From contig JBGPIT010000130.1 in the NCBI GenBank assembly GCA_041485125.1, positions 1 to 11,760 of the forward strand: a stretch of 11,760 nucleotides of DNA, given 5' to 3'. A program made the translations under genes and the position numbers. The number at the start of each line of letters is the position of its first letter. Positions within the stretch are counted from its first letter, which is position 1. The notes beneath the pieces were generated by a model that was not told the DNA's origin, ran no database searches, and saw only the letters and a program-made list of their open reading frames with translations. Below, piece by piece: positions 1-6,377 of the stretch. Origin of the DNA: JBGPIT01 sp041485125 (lineage in GTDB: Bacteria; Desulfobacterota; Binatia; UTPRO1).

Positions 1-176
1 ACGGCCAGCGACGCCTGCATCACCGTCGCGCGCTGATAGCTCGGCCGAAACTCCGCGAGCGCGACCCCCATGCCGCAGCCGACCCGCGCCGGATGCTCGA
101 CCAGCGTGATGTAGACGGCCGCGCCCGCAAAGAGCCCGCCAGCGATCGTCGCGAGCTGCGCGAGGAGGTGTGCCAT
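1..176 (-). CDS. DUF1772-like integral membrane protein (3' end cut off by the window)
   Basis: Read leftwards from an ATG at 176-174, 58 complete codons run to the window edge without a stop. The product opens with a hydrophobic helix of small residues (about residues 4-26), then VEHPAR near residues 26-31, then RPSYQRATVMQASLA near residues 44-58. From memory, this pairing of an N-terminal helix, a HPAR motif and a Y-x-R-A-T-x-M-Q-A block is typical of short DUF1772 (anthrone oxygenase-like) membrane proteins, which usually have four helices and about 150 residues. No function is proven for most of them. No clear Shine-Dalgarno sequence precedes the ATG. The gene is divergent from mntA. Reading frame and start are well supported; the family name is recognition only and would need a profile search. 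Confidence 0.62.
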   Translation of the reverse strand, partial: MAHLLAQLATIAGGLFAGAAVYITLVEHPARVGCGMGVALAEFRPSYQRATVMQASLA

Positions 177-257
177 GGTTCATGTTGAGCCCTAATCGAC
201 GTACCGCCCACGATCAACTCGCGATCTCCGCCGGGGAAGAGCCACGTCGCTCAGACT

Positions 258-270
258 GCACGAATTGTGC
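258..270. promoter_or_regulatory. Short inverted repeat in the mntA upstream region, possible operator
   Basis: The bases GCACGAATTGTGC form two 4-bp arms around a central GAATT. They lie about 30 nt before the preferred mntA start, in the region shared with the divergent DUF1772-like gene. Toxin-antitoxin operons are often autoregulated through such repeats, so it is a candidate operator. The arms are short, and a repeat of this size can occur by chance. I see no convincing -35/-10 pair next to it. Confidence 0.2.
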
Positions 271-298
271 TACCCATGAGCGAATGGTCGCGACCACG

Positions 299-727
299 AT
301 GAGCGTAGCGGAGGCGGAGGCGGCCGCGCGACGTGCCGCCGAACGACTCGCGTCCGACGCACGCGTTCGCCTCGTGTACCTGTACGGCTCGGCCGCGGAC
401 CCAAATCGCGAGCGAGCCCGCGACGTCGATCTGGCGGTGTCCTGCACTCCCCCGCTCGGTTTCGACGAGCTCATGCGCCTGCGCGCCGATCTGGTCGACG
501 TCGCCCGCGTCCGGATCGATCTGGTCTCGCTCGAGGATGCCGGCGTCGTGCTGGCGTGGGAGATCGCGGAGACCGGCCGCTGTCTCTTCGCGCGCGATGC
601 CGATGCCGAGGTGGAGTTCATCACGCGTGCACGGGCACGCTACTGGGACTTCAAGCCCTTCCTGGAGGAGCAGTGGCGACTCGCGGGCGAGCGCATCGCG
701 GAGCGACAGCGTGGTCCTGAGACCTGA
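299..727 (+). CDS. mntA: MNT-type nucleotidyltransferase antitoxin (MntA) of a HepT/MntA module
   Basis: A 142-residue protein with the minimal nucleotidyltransferase signature. G30-S31 is followed after ten residues by D42-V-D44, giving the full GSX10DXD motif, and D74 in RIDLV is the likely third metal-binding aspartate. In characterised type VII systems MntA uses ATP to AMPylate a tyrosine in the HepT toxin and so neutralises it. The intact triad predicts an active enzyme. The C-terminal helix (about residues 108-135) resembles the conserved tail of the family. The start is uncertain: the frame is open from 170, and ATGs at 284 and 299 both lack a strong ribosome-binding site. I chose 299 because it already leaves 29 residues before the GS motif. 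The 3' end overlaps the toxin gene by 17 nt, which suggests translational coupling. Confidence 0.9.
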   Translation: MSVAEAEAAARRAAERLASDARVRLVYLYGSAADPNRERARDVDLAVSCTPPLGFDELMRLRADLVDVARVRIDLVSLEDAGVVLAWEIAETGRCLFARDADAEVEFITRARARYWDFKPFLEEQWRLAGERIAERQRGPET

Positions 728-1145
728 AGCGATCCGCCAGCGGCTTCTCAAGCTGGAGCAGGCGATCACGCGACTGCAGGAGCTCGGCCGGACGGACCGT
801 GCGCTACTGCGCGCCAATTTCCGTGACGCCTGGGCGGCGGAACGCGGCCTGCAGATCGCGGCGGAGATCGTGCTCGACGTCGGCAACCACATTCTCAGCG
901 CCCACTTCGGTGAGAGCGCGCGCGACTACGAAGACGTGATCACACGACTCGCCGCGCGTTCGGTCATCGACGACCAGCTCCGCTCGCGGCTCAAGGGACT
1001 TGGCGGATTCCGCAACGTGCTCGTGCACGGCTATCTCGACCTCGATCCCGATCGGGTCGCAGCGTACCTCGCGGATGCTCCGGGCCAGTTCACCGACTTC
1101 CTCGCCGCCGTTCGGCGCTGGCTCGCGACCGTCACCACGCCATAG
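711..1145 (+). CDS. hepT: HEPN-domain RNase toxin (HepT, DUF86 family)
   Basis: A 144-residue, mostly helical protein starting at GTG 711, with GGAG at 700-703 as a well-spaced ribosome-binding site inside mntA. The diagnostic HEPN motif RX4HXY is present as R101-N-V-L-V-H106-G-Y108. R101 and H106 would be the RNase active-site residues, and Y108 is the position corresponding to the AMPylated tyrosine in studied HepT proteins. An E-x-x-L-Q-x-A-x-E-x-x-L-D-x-x-N-H block near residues 44-60 matches the other conserved HEPN helix. Length fits the family (about 130-150). The start replaces an apparent longer frame open from 333, which is out-of-frame read-through of mntA. The gene ends 7 nt before the convergent acyl-CoA synthetase stop. 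Toxin function is inferred from motifs and its neighbour. Confidence 0.92.
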   Translation: MVLRPEAIRQRLLKLEQAITRLQELGRTDRALLRANFRDAWAAERGLQIAAEIVLDVGNHILSAHFGESARDYEDVITRLAARSVIDDQLRSRLKGLGGFRNVLVHGYLDLDPDRVAAYLADAPGQFTDFLAAVRRWLATVTTP

Positions 1146-1152
1146 CCGCTCG

Positions 1153-2730
1153 TCAGTTCACCCGGCGGGTGGCGCCCTTCCAGTAGCGCTCGCGCAGGAC
1201 GAACTTCTGGAGCTTGCCGGTGGCGGTGCGCGGTAACGCGTCGACGAGCTCGACCGAGGTCGGACACTTGAAGTGCGCGAGGCGGCCGCGGGTGAAGGCG
1301 ATGATCTCCTCCTCGCTGGCGCGCATGCCGTCGCGCAGGACGACGAGGGCCTTCGGTGTCTCCCCCCACTTGGCGCTCGGCACGCCGATCACGGCGCATT
1401 CCAGCACCGCGGGGTGCTGGTAGAGCGCGTCCTCGATCTCCGGTGAGCTGATGTTCTCGCCGCCCGAGATGATCACGTCCTTCTTGCGGTCGACGATGTG
1501 GATGTTGGCATGCTCGTCCCAGACGGCGAGGTCGCCGGTGTGGAAGAAGCCGTCGTGGATCGCCTTGTCGGTCTCGTCCGGCTGGCGCCAGTAGCCCTTG
1601 AAGACGACGTTCGAGCGCGCGCAGACCTCGCCGATCGACGTGCCGTCGCGCGGCACCGGCAGGCCGTCCTCGTCGAGGACCTGGATGTCGGTGCCGATCG
1701 TCTCGACACCGGCGCGGGCGCGGCGCGGATAGTCGCCGGCCGCCGTGTGGAAGTCCGGCTTCGAGACCGTGATGAGCGGCGACGTCTCGGTGAGGCCGTA
1801 GATCTCGATGAAGCTCCAGCCGAGCTCGCGCTCGAGGCGCTCGACGAACGCCGCCGGCGGCGGTGCACCCGCGACGGTGAAGCGCGGCGTCGTCGTGATC
1901 GCGTGCTTCGACTTGTCGGGGTAGTTGAGGATCGTGCCGAGGACGGCGGGCGCCATGCACGCGAAGGTGACGCGCTCCTCCTCGATCAAGCGATAGATGT
2001 CGCTCGCGACGATCGCGCGCAGGACGACGTGCGTCGCGCCCATCGCGGTCAGCGCGAACGGGCCGCCCCAGCCGATGCAGTGGAACATCGGCAGCGTCCA
2101 GAGCTCGACGTCGTCGTGGCGGATGCCGAGGTGGGCGATGAACGTGAGCGCGTTCAGGTAGCAGTTGCGGTGCGTCAGCATCACGCCCTTCGGGCGCGCC
2201 GTCGTCCCCGACGTGTAGTTGAGGGAGATGACGTCGTTCTCGTCCATCGCAACTGGCGGCGGCGCGGTGCAGGGCCGATCGGCGATGAGCGCTTCCCAGT
2301 CGCGCCAGCCCGCCGGCGCGCTGCCCTCGTCCTGCGCGACGATCCAGTGCTCGACGCTCGGGAGCTGCGGCCGGATCGCGTCGACGACCGCGGTGTACTC
2401 GTGGTCGACCAGCACCGCCGTCACCCCGGCGTGATCGATGATGTAGGCATGGTCGGCGGCGGTGAGGCGATAGTTGAGCGGCACCAGCACGGCACCGATC
2501 TGGGTCACGCCGTAGAAGCTCTCCATGAAGAAGTGCGAGTTCGGGCTGAGGACGCACACCCGGTCGCCCTTCTCGATGCCGAGCCCGAGCAGCGCGTGCG
2601 CGAGCTGGTTCGCGCGGGCTTGGTACTGCCGGTAGGTGAAGCGCCGCCCGCCGTCGACGATCGCGGTCTTGTCGCCGTAGAGCTTCGCCGTCCGGCGGAG
2701 AAAATCACCTACCAAGAGTGGAACTTCCAT
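1153..2730 (-). CDS. AMP-binding acyl-CoA synthetase (fatty-acid CoA ligase type)
   Basis: A 525-residue adenylate-forming enzyme of the ANL superfamily. It would activate a carboxylic acid with ATP to an acyl-AMP and then make the CoA thioester. Visible core motifs in order are the phosphate-binding loop YTSGTTARPKG (residues 172-182), YGLTETSP (311-318), HTGD (397-400), the hinge region DRKKDVIISGGENIS (414-428), and PRTATGKLQKF (500-510) with catalytic lysine K506. Length and the compact spacing fit medium/long-chain fatty acyl-CoA ligases of the AlkK/LcfB kind. The exact acid cannot be read from sequence. ATG 2730 is well supported: GGGAGG (plus-strand CCTCCC at 2737-2742) lies 6 nt upstream. 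It is monocistronic here, divergent from the nuclease-like lipoprotein and convergent with hepT. Confidence 0.93.
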   Translation of the reverse strand: MEVPLLVGDFLRRTAKLYGDKTAIVDGGRRFTYRQYQARANQLAHALLGLGIEKGDRVCVLSPNSHFFMESFYGVTQIGAVLVPLNYRLTAADHAYIIDHAGVTAVLVDHEYTAVVDAIRPQLPSVEHWIVAQDEGSAPAGWRDWEALIADRPCTAPPPVAMDENDVISLNYTSGTTARPKGVMLTHRNCYLNALTFIAHLGIRHDDVELWTLPMFHCIGWGGPFALTAMGATHVVLRAIVASDIYRLIEEERVTFACMAPAVLGTILNYPDKSKHAITTTPRFTVAGAPPPAAFVERLERELGWSFIEIYGLTETSPLITVSKPDFHTAAGDYPRRARAGVETIGTDIQVLDEDGLPVPRDGTSIGEVCARSNVVFKGYWRQPDETDKAIHDGFFHTGDLAVWDEHANIHIVDRKKDVIISGGENISSPEIEDALYQHPAVLECAVIGVPSAKWGETPKALVVLRDGMRASEEEIIAFTRGRLAHFKCPTSVELVDALPRTATGKLQKFVLRERYWKGATRRVN

Positions 2731-2870
2731 CGCGAGCCTCCCGCCGCGGACGCTACTACGGCTGGCGCGAAATTTTTAGACCGGCGCGACGCTGCTCCCG
2801 ACGGTCAGGCGACGACGATCGGCAATGCAAATGAGGCTGGCGCCCGAGTACGCTTTGCGGAATAACGCGT

Positions 2871-2889
2871 CGCCAGGCGCTCCCTGGTG
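2871..2889 (+). promoter_or_regulatory. Leader hairpin directly in front of the lipoprotein ribosome-binding site
   Basis: CGCCAGG (2871-2877) can pair with CCTGGTG (2883-2889), including one G-U pair, around a 5-nt loop. The stem ends two bases before the GGAGG ribosome-binding site at 2892-2896. In an mRNA starting upstream it could fold next to the initiation site of the 2904 gene and influence translation. The rest of the 173-nt divergent gap shows one AT-rich spot (AAATTTTTAG, 2770-2779), which may belong to a promoter. I cannot fit a convincing -35/-10 pair. The stem is clear; a regulatory role is a guess. Confidence 0.25.
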
Positions 2890-2903
2890 GTGGAGGTGCG
2901 GGC

Positions 2904-3851
2904 ATGAGGACACGACGAGCGACGGCAACGGCGAGCGCCGCAGCGTGGTGGGCGAGGATGCTGTCCGCGGCGATGCTCGTGCTCGCCTGCGCGGGATGCG
3001 CGCGCGAACCAAGGGTTCACAACGCGACGGAGATCGCCGGCGAGGAGGACGAGAACGACGTCGCGCCGCGCGTCGCCCCCGAGCGGCGGAGCCTCGACGC
3101 GATCTCGCGCGGCTCGGTCTACGCCGGCATGCCGACGGCGCGTGGCGCCTGGAGCCGCTACGAGGTCCTCGCCAACGAAGGCTACACGGTCGGCTACTCG
3201 GAGCGGCGAAAGAGCCCCCTGTGGGCGGCGTATCAGCTCTTCCGCATCGACCAGCCGGCACACCGCGCCACGCCGCACGCCTTCACCCCCGACGATCGCA
3301 CGCAGGCGCGCGTCGACGAGGCGTGCTACGCGCACTCGGGCTACGCTCGCGGCCGGCAGGCGCCGAGCTACGGGATCGGCACGCGCTACGGCGAGGCGGC
3401 GCAGCGCGCGACGCTGTTCATGTCGAACGTGTCACCGCGGCTGCCGAAGCTCGAGCGCCAGACCTGGCGCGCGCTCGAGCGGCTCGAGGCCGACGAGCTC
3501 GCGCAGCAGCTCGGACGCGTGTGGGTCATCACCGGCCCGATCTTCCGGGAGGGCGAGCGGCAGAGCCCCCTGCCCTGCGGCGTCGAGATCCCGAACGCCT
3601 TCTACAAGATCATCGTCGCGGAGGTGGACGGCACGCCGATCGCGCTGCCCGTGATCATGACCCAAGAGGACAACGGCCGCGAGCGGCTGCGCAACTTCAC
3701 GACCACGATCGATCAGATCGAGGAGCTGACCGGCCTCGACTTCTTCCCGGAGCTCCCCGTCGAGGTCGAGACCGCGATCGAGTCGACGCTCGACTTCGAC
3801 CCGCACTGGGACGTCGACCGTATGCTCACGCCGCCAGGCGAGCCGCGATGA
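2904..3851 (+). CDS. Lipoprotein with DNA/RNA non-specific endonuclease fold, catalytic site degenerate
   Basis: A 315-residue protein. Its N-terminus has basic residues, a hydrophobic stretch (about 14-31) and cysteines at 29 and 32 in a lipobox-like setting (VLAC or CAGC), so export and lipidation are likely. Residues about 105-285 resemble NucA/Serratia-type Endonuclease_NS proteins: RG then APSYGI (149-158), RYG, LFMSNVSPRLPKL (171-183), WxxLE (188-192), and LGRVWVITGPIF (203-214). The canonical DRGH catalytic motif reads A148-R-G-R151, losing the general-base histidine. The Mg-ligand asparagine of LN-x-G-x-W is replaced in LERQTW (E184). By family knowledge this should abolish standard nuclease chemistry, so binding or another role is possible. 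Start ATG 2904 has GGAGG seven bases upstream. The gene is monocistronic and ends at a hairpin. Fold assignment is fairly sure; inactivity is inferred. Confidence 0.82.
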   Translation: MRTRRATATASAAAWWARMLSAAMLVLACAGCAREPRVHNATEIAGEEDENDVAPRVAPERRSLDAISRGSVYAGMPTARGAWSRYEVLANEGYTVGYSERRKSPLWAAYQLFRIDQPAHRATPHAFTPDDRTQARVDEACYAHSGYARGRQAPSYGIGTRYGEAAQRATLFMSNVSPRLPKLERQTWRALERLEADELAQQLGRVWVITGPIFREGERQSPLPCGVEIPNAFYKIIVAEVDGTPIALPVIMTQEDNGRERLRNFTTTIDQIEELTGLDFFPELPVEVETAIESTLDFDPHWDVDRMLTPPGEPR

Positions 3852-3857
3852 CGTAGC

Positions 3858-3886
3858 GTCCCCGCGGAGACTCGCTCCGCAGGGAC
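3858..3886. terminator. Strong hairpin between convergent genes, no T-tract
   Basis: GTCCCCGCGGAG (3858-3869) pairs with CTCCGCAGGGAC (3875-3886) over 12 positions with a single C-A mismatch and a 5-nt loop. It starts 7 nt after the stop of the nuclease-like lipoprotein and sits before the end of the convergent secreted-protein gene, so it could stop transcription from both sides. There is no run of T on either strand. It is therefore not a textbook intrinsic terminator; it may be a T-less or factor-assisted one, or an mRNA 3'-end stabiliser. Confidence 0.5.
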
Positions 3887-3956
3887 ACCCGTCATCACGA
3901 GTCCGCGCTCACGGCCGCGTGGTCGCGCGCGCGGAGTGCAGCGTGTCTGGCGCTGC

Positions 3957-4364
3957 TCAGTGGATGCTGTGCTCCTCGGTCGTGGTGGTCTTCTTCTCCA
4001 TCATCATCGCCGCCGGTCGGGTCTGCACCACTTTCGTCACCACCATCTGGTCCCCGTCCTTGACGTACGTGACCGTCACCGGGCTGTTCTTGATGGTCTC
4101 CTGCGACACCACGTTGCCGTTGGCGTCCACGAAGGTCGTGTTCTTCGTGTAGGTGTAGCGCACCGGGTCCGGCGACGACTCCGACCGCATGACGATCGTC
4201 GACGACGACGGCTGAATCTCGCTGACCATGCCCGAGTAGGTGGTGGTCTTCTCGGTCGTGACTTCCCGATGCTCGGTCACCTGCGCATTCGCGAGCGGCG
4301 CCAAGCCGACCGCACCGACGAGGACAGCTGCTGCGACGCTGCTCATGATCCGATTCGTTCTCAT
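3957..4364 (-). CDS. Small secreted beta-rich protein of unknown function
   Basis: A 135-residue protein that I cannot assign to a characterised family. Residues 1-27 form a clear Sec signal peptide (MRTNR start, hydrophobic Ala/Val/Leu core, ANA before Q28), so the mature protein is periplasmic or secreted. The mature part alternates short Val/Thr-rich segments typical of beta strands: YSGMVSEI, STIVMRS, VRYTYTKNTTFV, SPVTVTYV and QMVVTKVV. It has no cysteines after the signal. Its two termini are similar Thr/Glu/Lys-rich tails (TEHREVTTEKTTT near 30-42 and EKKTTTTEEH near 123-132). From memory, short exported proteins of this general look occur in many soil bacteria as hypothetical proteins. 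The start is sound: AGGAGG (CCTCCT at 4371-4376 on the plus strand) precedes the ATG. It lies downstream of the kinase in the same direction but 156 nt away, so separate transcription is likely. Confidence 0.85.
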   Translation of the reverse strand: MRTNRIMSSVAAAVLVGAVGLAPLANAQVTEHREVTTEKTTTYSGMVSEIQPSSSTIVMRSESSPDPVRYTYTKNTTFVDANGNVVSQETIKNSPVTVTYVKDGDQMVVTKVVQTRPAAMMMEKKTTTTEEHSIH

Positions 4365-4419
4365 CGACTTCCTCCTGTTGGGGGTTGCGTGTCACCTCGA
4401 GGGAACCAGCGAGCCACCG

Positions 4420-4448
4420 CGTACGCAATGCTGGGAAACCCGTACGCA
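4420..4448. promoter_or_regulatory. Direct repeat CGTACGCA spaced 21 nt, possible regulator binding sites
   Basis: CGTACGCA occurs at 4420-4427 and again at 4441-4448; read on the minus strand each is TGCGTACG. The start-to-start distance of 21 nt is about two helical turns, so both would face the same side of the DNA. The pair lies 56-84 nt upstream of the secreted-protein start, where an activator or response regulator could bind. I find no clear -35/-10 elements beside it. The core CGTACG is itself palindromic, and chance similarity in GC-rich DNA cannot be excluded. Confidence 0.3.
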
Positions 4449-4450
4449 GA

Positions 4451-4470
4451 GCTCACCTGTTCAAGTGAGC
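4451..4470. terminator. Inverted repeat between kinase and secreted-protein genes
   Basis: GCTCAC (4451-4456) and GTGAGC (4465-4470) are perfect 6-bp arms around an 8-nt loop. The repeat lies 51-70 nt beyond the kinase stop and just upstream of the direct repeat near 4420-4448. It could be a weak T-less terminator for the kinase transcript or part of an operator for the next gene. The sequence does not decide between these. Confidence 0.3.
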
Positions 4471-4520
4471 GGGGCAGCGGCGCGCGTTTGCGCCACGTCA
4501 GACGCAGGAACGGCAGGCGA

Positions 4521-6176
4521 TCAGACGCCGCGGCGCGCTGTCGCACGCAGCGCAACCCGCGCGTGTCGCAGCGTATCCGCGACGATCGTCGCGAGCGCGC
4601 TCGGATCGATCGGCTTCGCGACGTGGCCATCGAATCCGGCACCGAGGATGCGGTGCCGGTCGTCCGCGCCGGCGAGCGCGGTGAGCGCGACGACCGGCGT
4701 GTGACGGCCGTCGAGCTCGGCGTCGAGCGTCCGCACGCGCGAGAGCAGCGCGAATCCGTCCTCCGCCGGCATGGCGATGTCGGTGATCACGACGTCCGGC
4801 AAGCCGTGCCGGAGCTCGCCGATCGCCTCCGCGACCGACGCCGCCGAGCGCACCGACGCCCCGCAATGCGCCAGGACGGCGACGACCGACTCGCGCGTGT
4901 CGCCCTCATCGTCGACGACGAGGATGCGCGTGTCGCCGAGGTTGGCGAAGCGGCCGCCGTTCCCGGCGCCGAGTGCTTGATCGGCGTGCTCCGTCCTGGC
5001 CGCCGTCGCAGCCGCAACCGGGGCGGGCAACGTGATGCGAAACGCCGAGCCCGCATTCTCGCCGCCGCTCTCGGCCGTGATCTCCCCGTCGTGCAGCGTC
5101 ACCAGGTGGCGCGCGATCGCGAGGCCCAGCCCGAGACCGCGATGGCGGCGCGTGGTCGAGGTGTCGGCCTGGTGGAAACGGTCGAAGACGTGCGGCAGCT
5201 CGTCGGGCGCGATGCCGATGCCGGTATCGCGGATGGTGATCTCCCACATCGCACCCGCACGGCGGAGCACGGTCGTCACGCTGCCGTCCTCGGGCGTGAA
5301 CTTGACCGCGTTGGCGAGGATGTTGCCGAACACTTGCTGGAGGCGCGCCGGGTCACCGCGCGCCGCCGCAACGCCGGGTCCGGCGTCGAGACGGAGACCG
5401 ATGCGTTTCGCGTCGGCGGTCGCCTGCGTCGACTCGATCGCGGTGCGCAGCACCGCCGCGACGTCGATCGTCTCCATCTCGACCGTGAGCTTGCCGGAGT
5501 CGATGCGGGAGATGTCGAGGAGGTCCTCGATGAGCCGCACCTGGAGCTTGGTGCTGTGCTCGATCGTGTCGAGCGCGCGCCGCGTCTTGACCGCGTCGAG
5601 GATGCCGCGCCGGAGGAGCTGCGCCCAGGTCAACACCGCGGAGAGCGGCGAGCGCAGCTCGTGCGAGAGCGTCGCGAGGAACTGGTCCTTCGCCCGGTTC
5701 GCCTGCTCGGCGTCGGCGCGCGCCGCCTCCGCGTCGCGACGGGCCTCCTCGGCCTCGAAGCGCGCCGCCTGCTCGAGCTCGAACAGCCGGGCGCGCTCGT
5801 CCTCGGCCCGCTTACGCGCGGCGGCGACGAGCGTGATGAGCAGCGCGGTGACGAGGAAGATCGCGATCCGCACCATGATGAGCTTGAAGAGCCCGGTCTC
5901 GTCGAAGGCGAGATCGTAGAGCGGCGCGAAGAAGAAGTAGTGACTGACGGCGATCGAGAGCGCGGTCGCGAGCAGCGCCGGACCGACGCCGCCGTAGAGC
6001 GCGCTCACCGTCACCGCGGCGAGGAAGGGCGACGACACGGCGGGATCGAGCCGCAGCCGCAGCACCAGCGCGAAGGCCAGTGCCACAGCGACCGTCAGAA
6101 TCGCGATGCCGTAACGAGCCAGCGATGACACTCGATGCCGAATGGGCGTGCGGCGACGGTGCGGGATCTCGACCAT
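4521..6176 (-). CDS. Membrane hybrid histidine kinase: DUF4118-like sensor, HisKA, HATPase_c, C-terminal receiver
   Basis: A 551-residue hybrid sensor kinase. About four membrane helices lie between residues 22 and 119 with very short loops, resembling the DUF4118 region of KdpD-like kinases. An Ala/Glu/Arg-rich coiled coil (about 120-165) leads to HisKA with phosphoacceptor H172 in SHELRSPL. The ATP-binding domain shows the N box (N285/N289 in NILANAVKFT), G1 DTGIG (317-321), F box FDRFHQAD (331-338) and G2 GLGLGLA (347-353). A receiver domain follows with acidic pair D422/D423, phospho-acceptor D466, T499 and K521. All key residues are present, so it should be active. There is no DNA-binding or enzymatic output domain and no response regulator gene in the window, so the final partner is unknown. 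ATG 6176 lacks a good ribosome-binding site. The gene is divergent from the antiporter, hinting at shared cation or osmotic signalling. Confidence 0.93.
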   Translation of the reverse strand: MVEIPHRRRTPIRHRVSSLARYGIAILTVAVALAFALVLRLRLDPAVSSPFLAAVTVSALYGGVGPALLATALSIAVSHYFFFAPLYDLAFDETGLFKLIMVRIAIFLVTALLITLVAAARKRAEDERARLFELEQAARFEAEEARRDAEAARADAEQANRAKDQFLATLSHELRSPLSAVLTWAQLLRRGILDAVKTRRALDTIEHSTKLQVRLIEDLLDISRIDSGKLTVEMETIDVAAVLRTAIESTQATADAKRIGLRLDAGPGVAAARGDPARLQQVFGNILANAVKFTPEDGSVTTVLRRAGAMWEITIRDTGIGIAPDELPHVFDRFHQADTSTTRRHRGLGLGLAIARHLVTLHDGEITAESGGENAGSAFRITLPAPVAAATAARTEHADQALGAGNGGRFANLGDTRILVVDDEGDTRESVVAVLAHCGASVRSAASVAEAIGELRHGLPDVVITDIAMPAEDGFALLSRVRTLDAELDGRHTPVVALTALAGADDRHRILGAGFDGHVAKPIDPSALATIVADTLRHARVALRATARRGV

Positions 6177-6377
6177 CTAGTCAAGCTGGCGCGCCGCTGT
6201 GTACCCTGCCGGCGCCGTTTGTGTCGCGCCTTGCGTCGCGCGGCGAGGCTGGACACTCTGGGGCGCTCGAGGAGGCTGGGATGTCGCACGCGATAGCGCA
6301 GGGTGTTTGCGTGGCGCAGAGGGTGCGCCTCCAGTTGCAATGAGCGCCGATCTCGCGACCTGGAAGGCCCGACGCCG
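6177..6377. other. Divergent intergenic region between kinase and antiporter
   Basis: These 201 nt separate the two start codons and must hold promoters for at least one of the genes. They contain a GGCGCGCC palindrome (6188-6195), GTCGCGC repeated 12 nt apart (6223-6229 and 6235-6241), and GCGCAG repeated 18 nt apart (6296-6301 and 6314-6319). No sigma-70 promoter stands out. Reading the antiporter frame upstream from 6378 to 6303 gives an Arg-rich, non-membrane segment, so I treat it as untranslated. Confidence 0.35.

Noticed and set aside
170..298. Longer start for mntA at ATG 170
   Set aside because: It would overlap the divergent DUF1772-like start and add a segment with no family similarity, placing the GS motif abnormally far from the N-terminus.
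333..710. N-terminal extension of the HepT frame upstream of GTG 711
   Set aside because: It runs out of frame inside mntA, encodes a Ser/Arg/Pro-rich shadow peptide, and the family length and ribosome-binding site support 711.
1498..2865. A 455-codon plus-strand frame opposite the acyl-CoA synthetase
   Set aside because: Its composition is Asp/Arg/Val-repetitive, and the opposite strand holds a complete set of adenylation motifs plus a good ribosome-binding site.
3936..6128. A 730-codon open frame on the plus strand across the secreted-protein and kinase genes
   Set aside because: It spans two real minus-strand genes and their intergenic gap, has low-complexity Arg/Asp/Val composition and no motif. 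It is a shadow of the opposite strand.
6303..6377. N-terminal extension of the antiporter to 6303
   Set aside because: The extra 25 residues are Arg-rich and hydrophilic before the first membrane helix, and ATG 6378 has an upstream GGAAGG.
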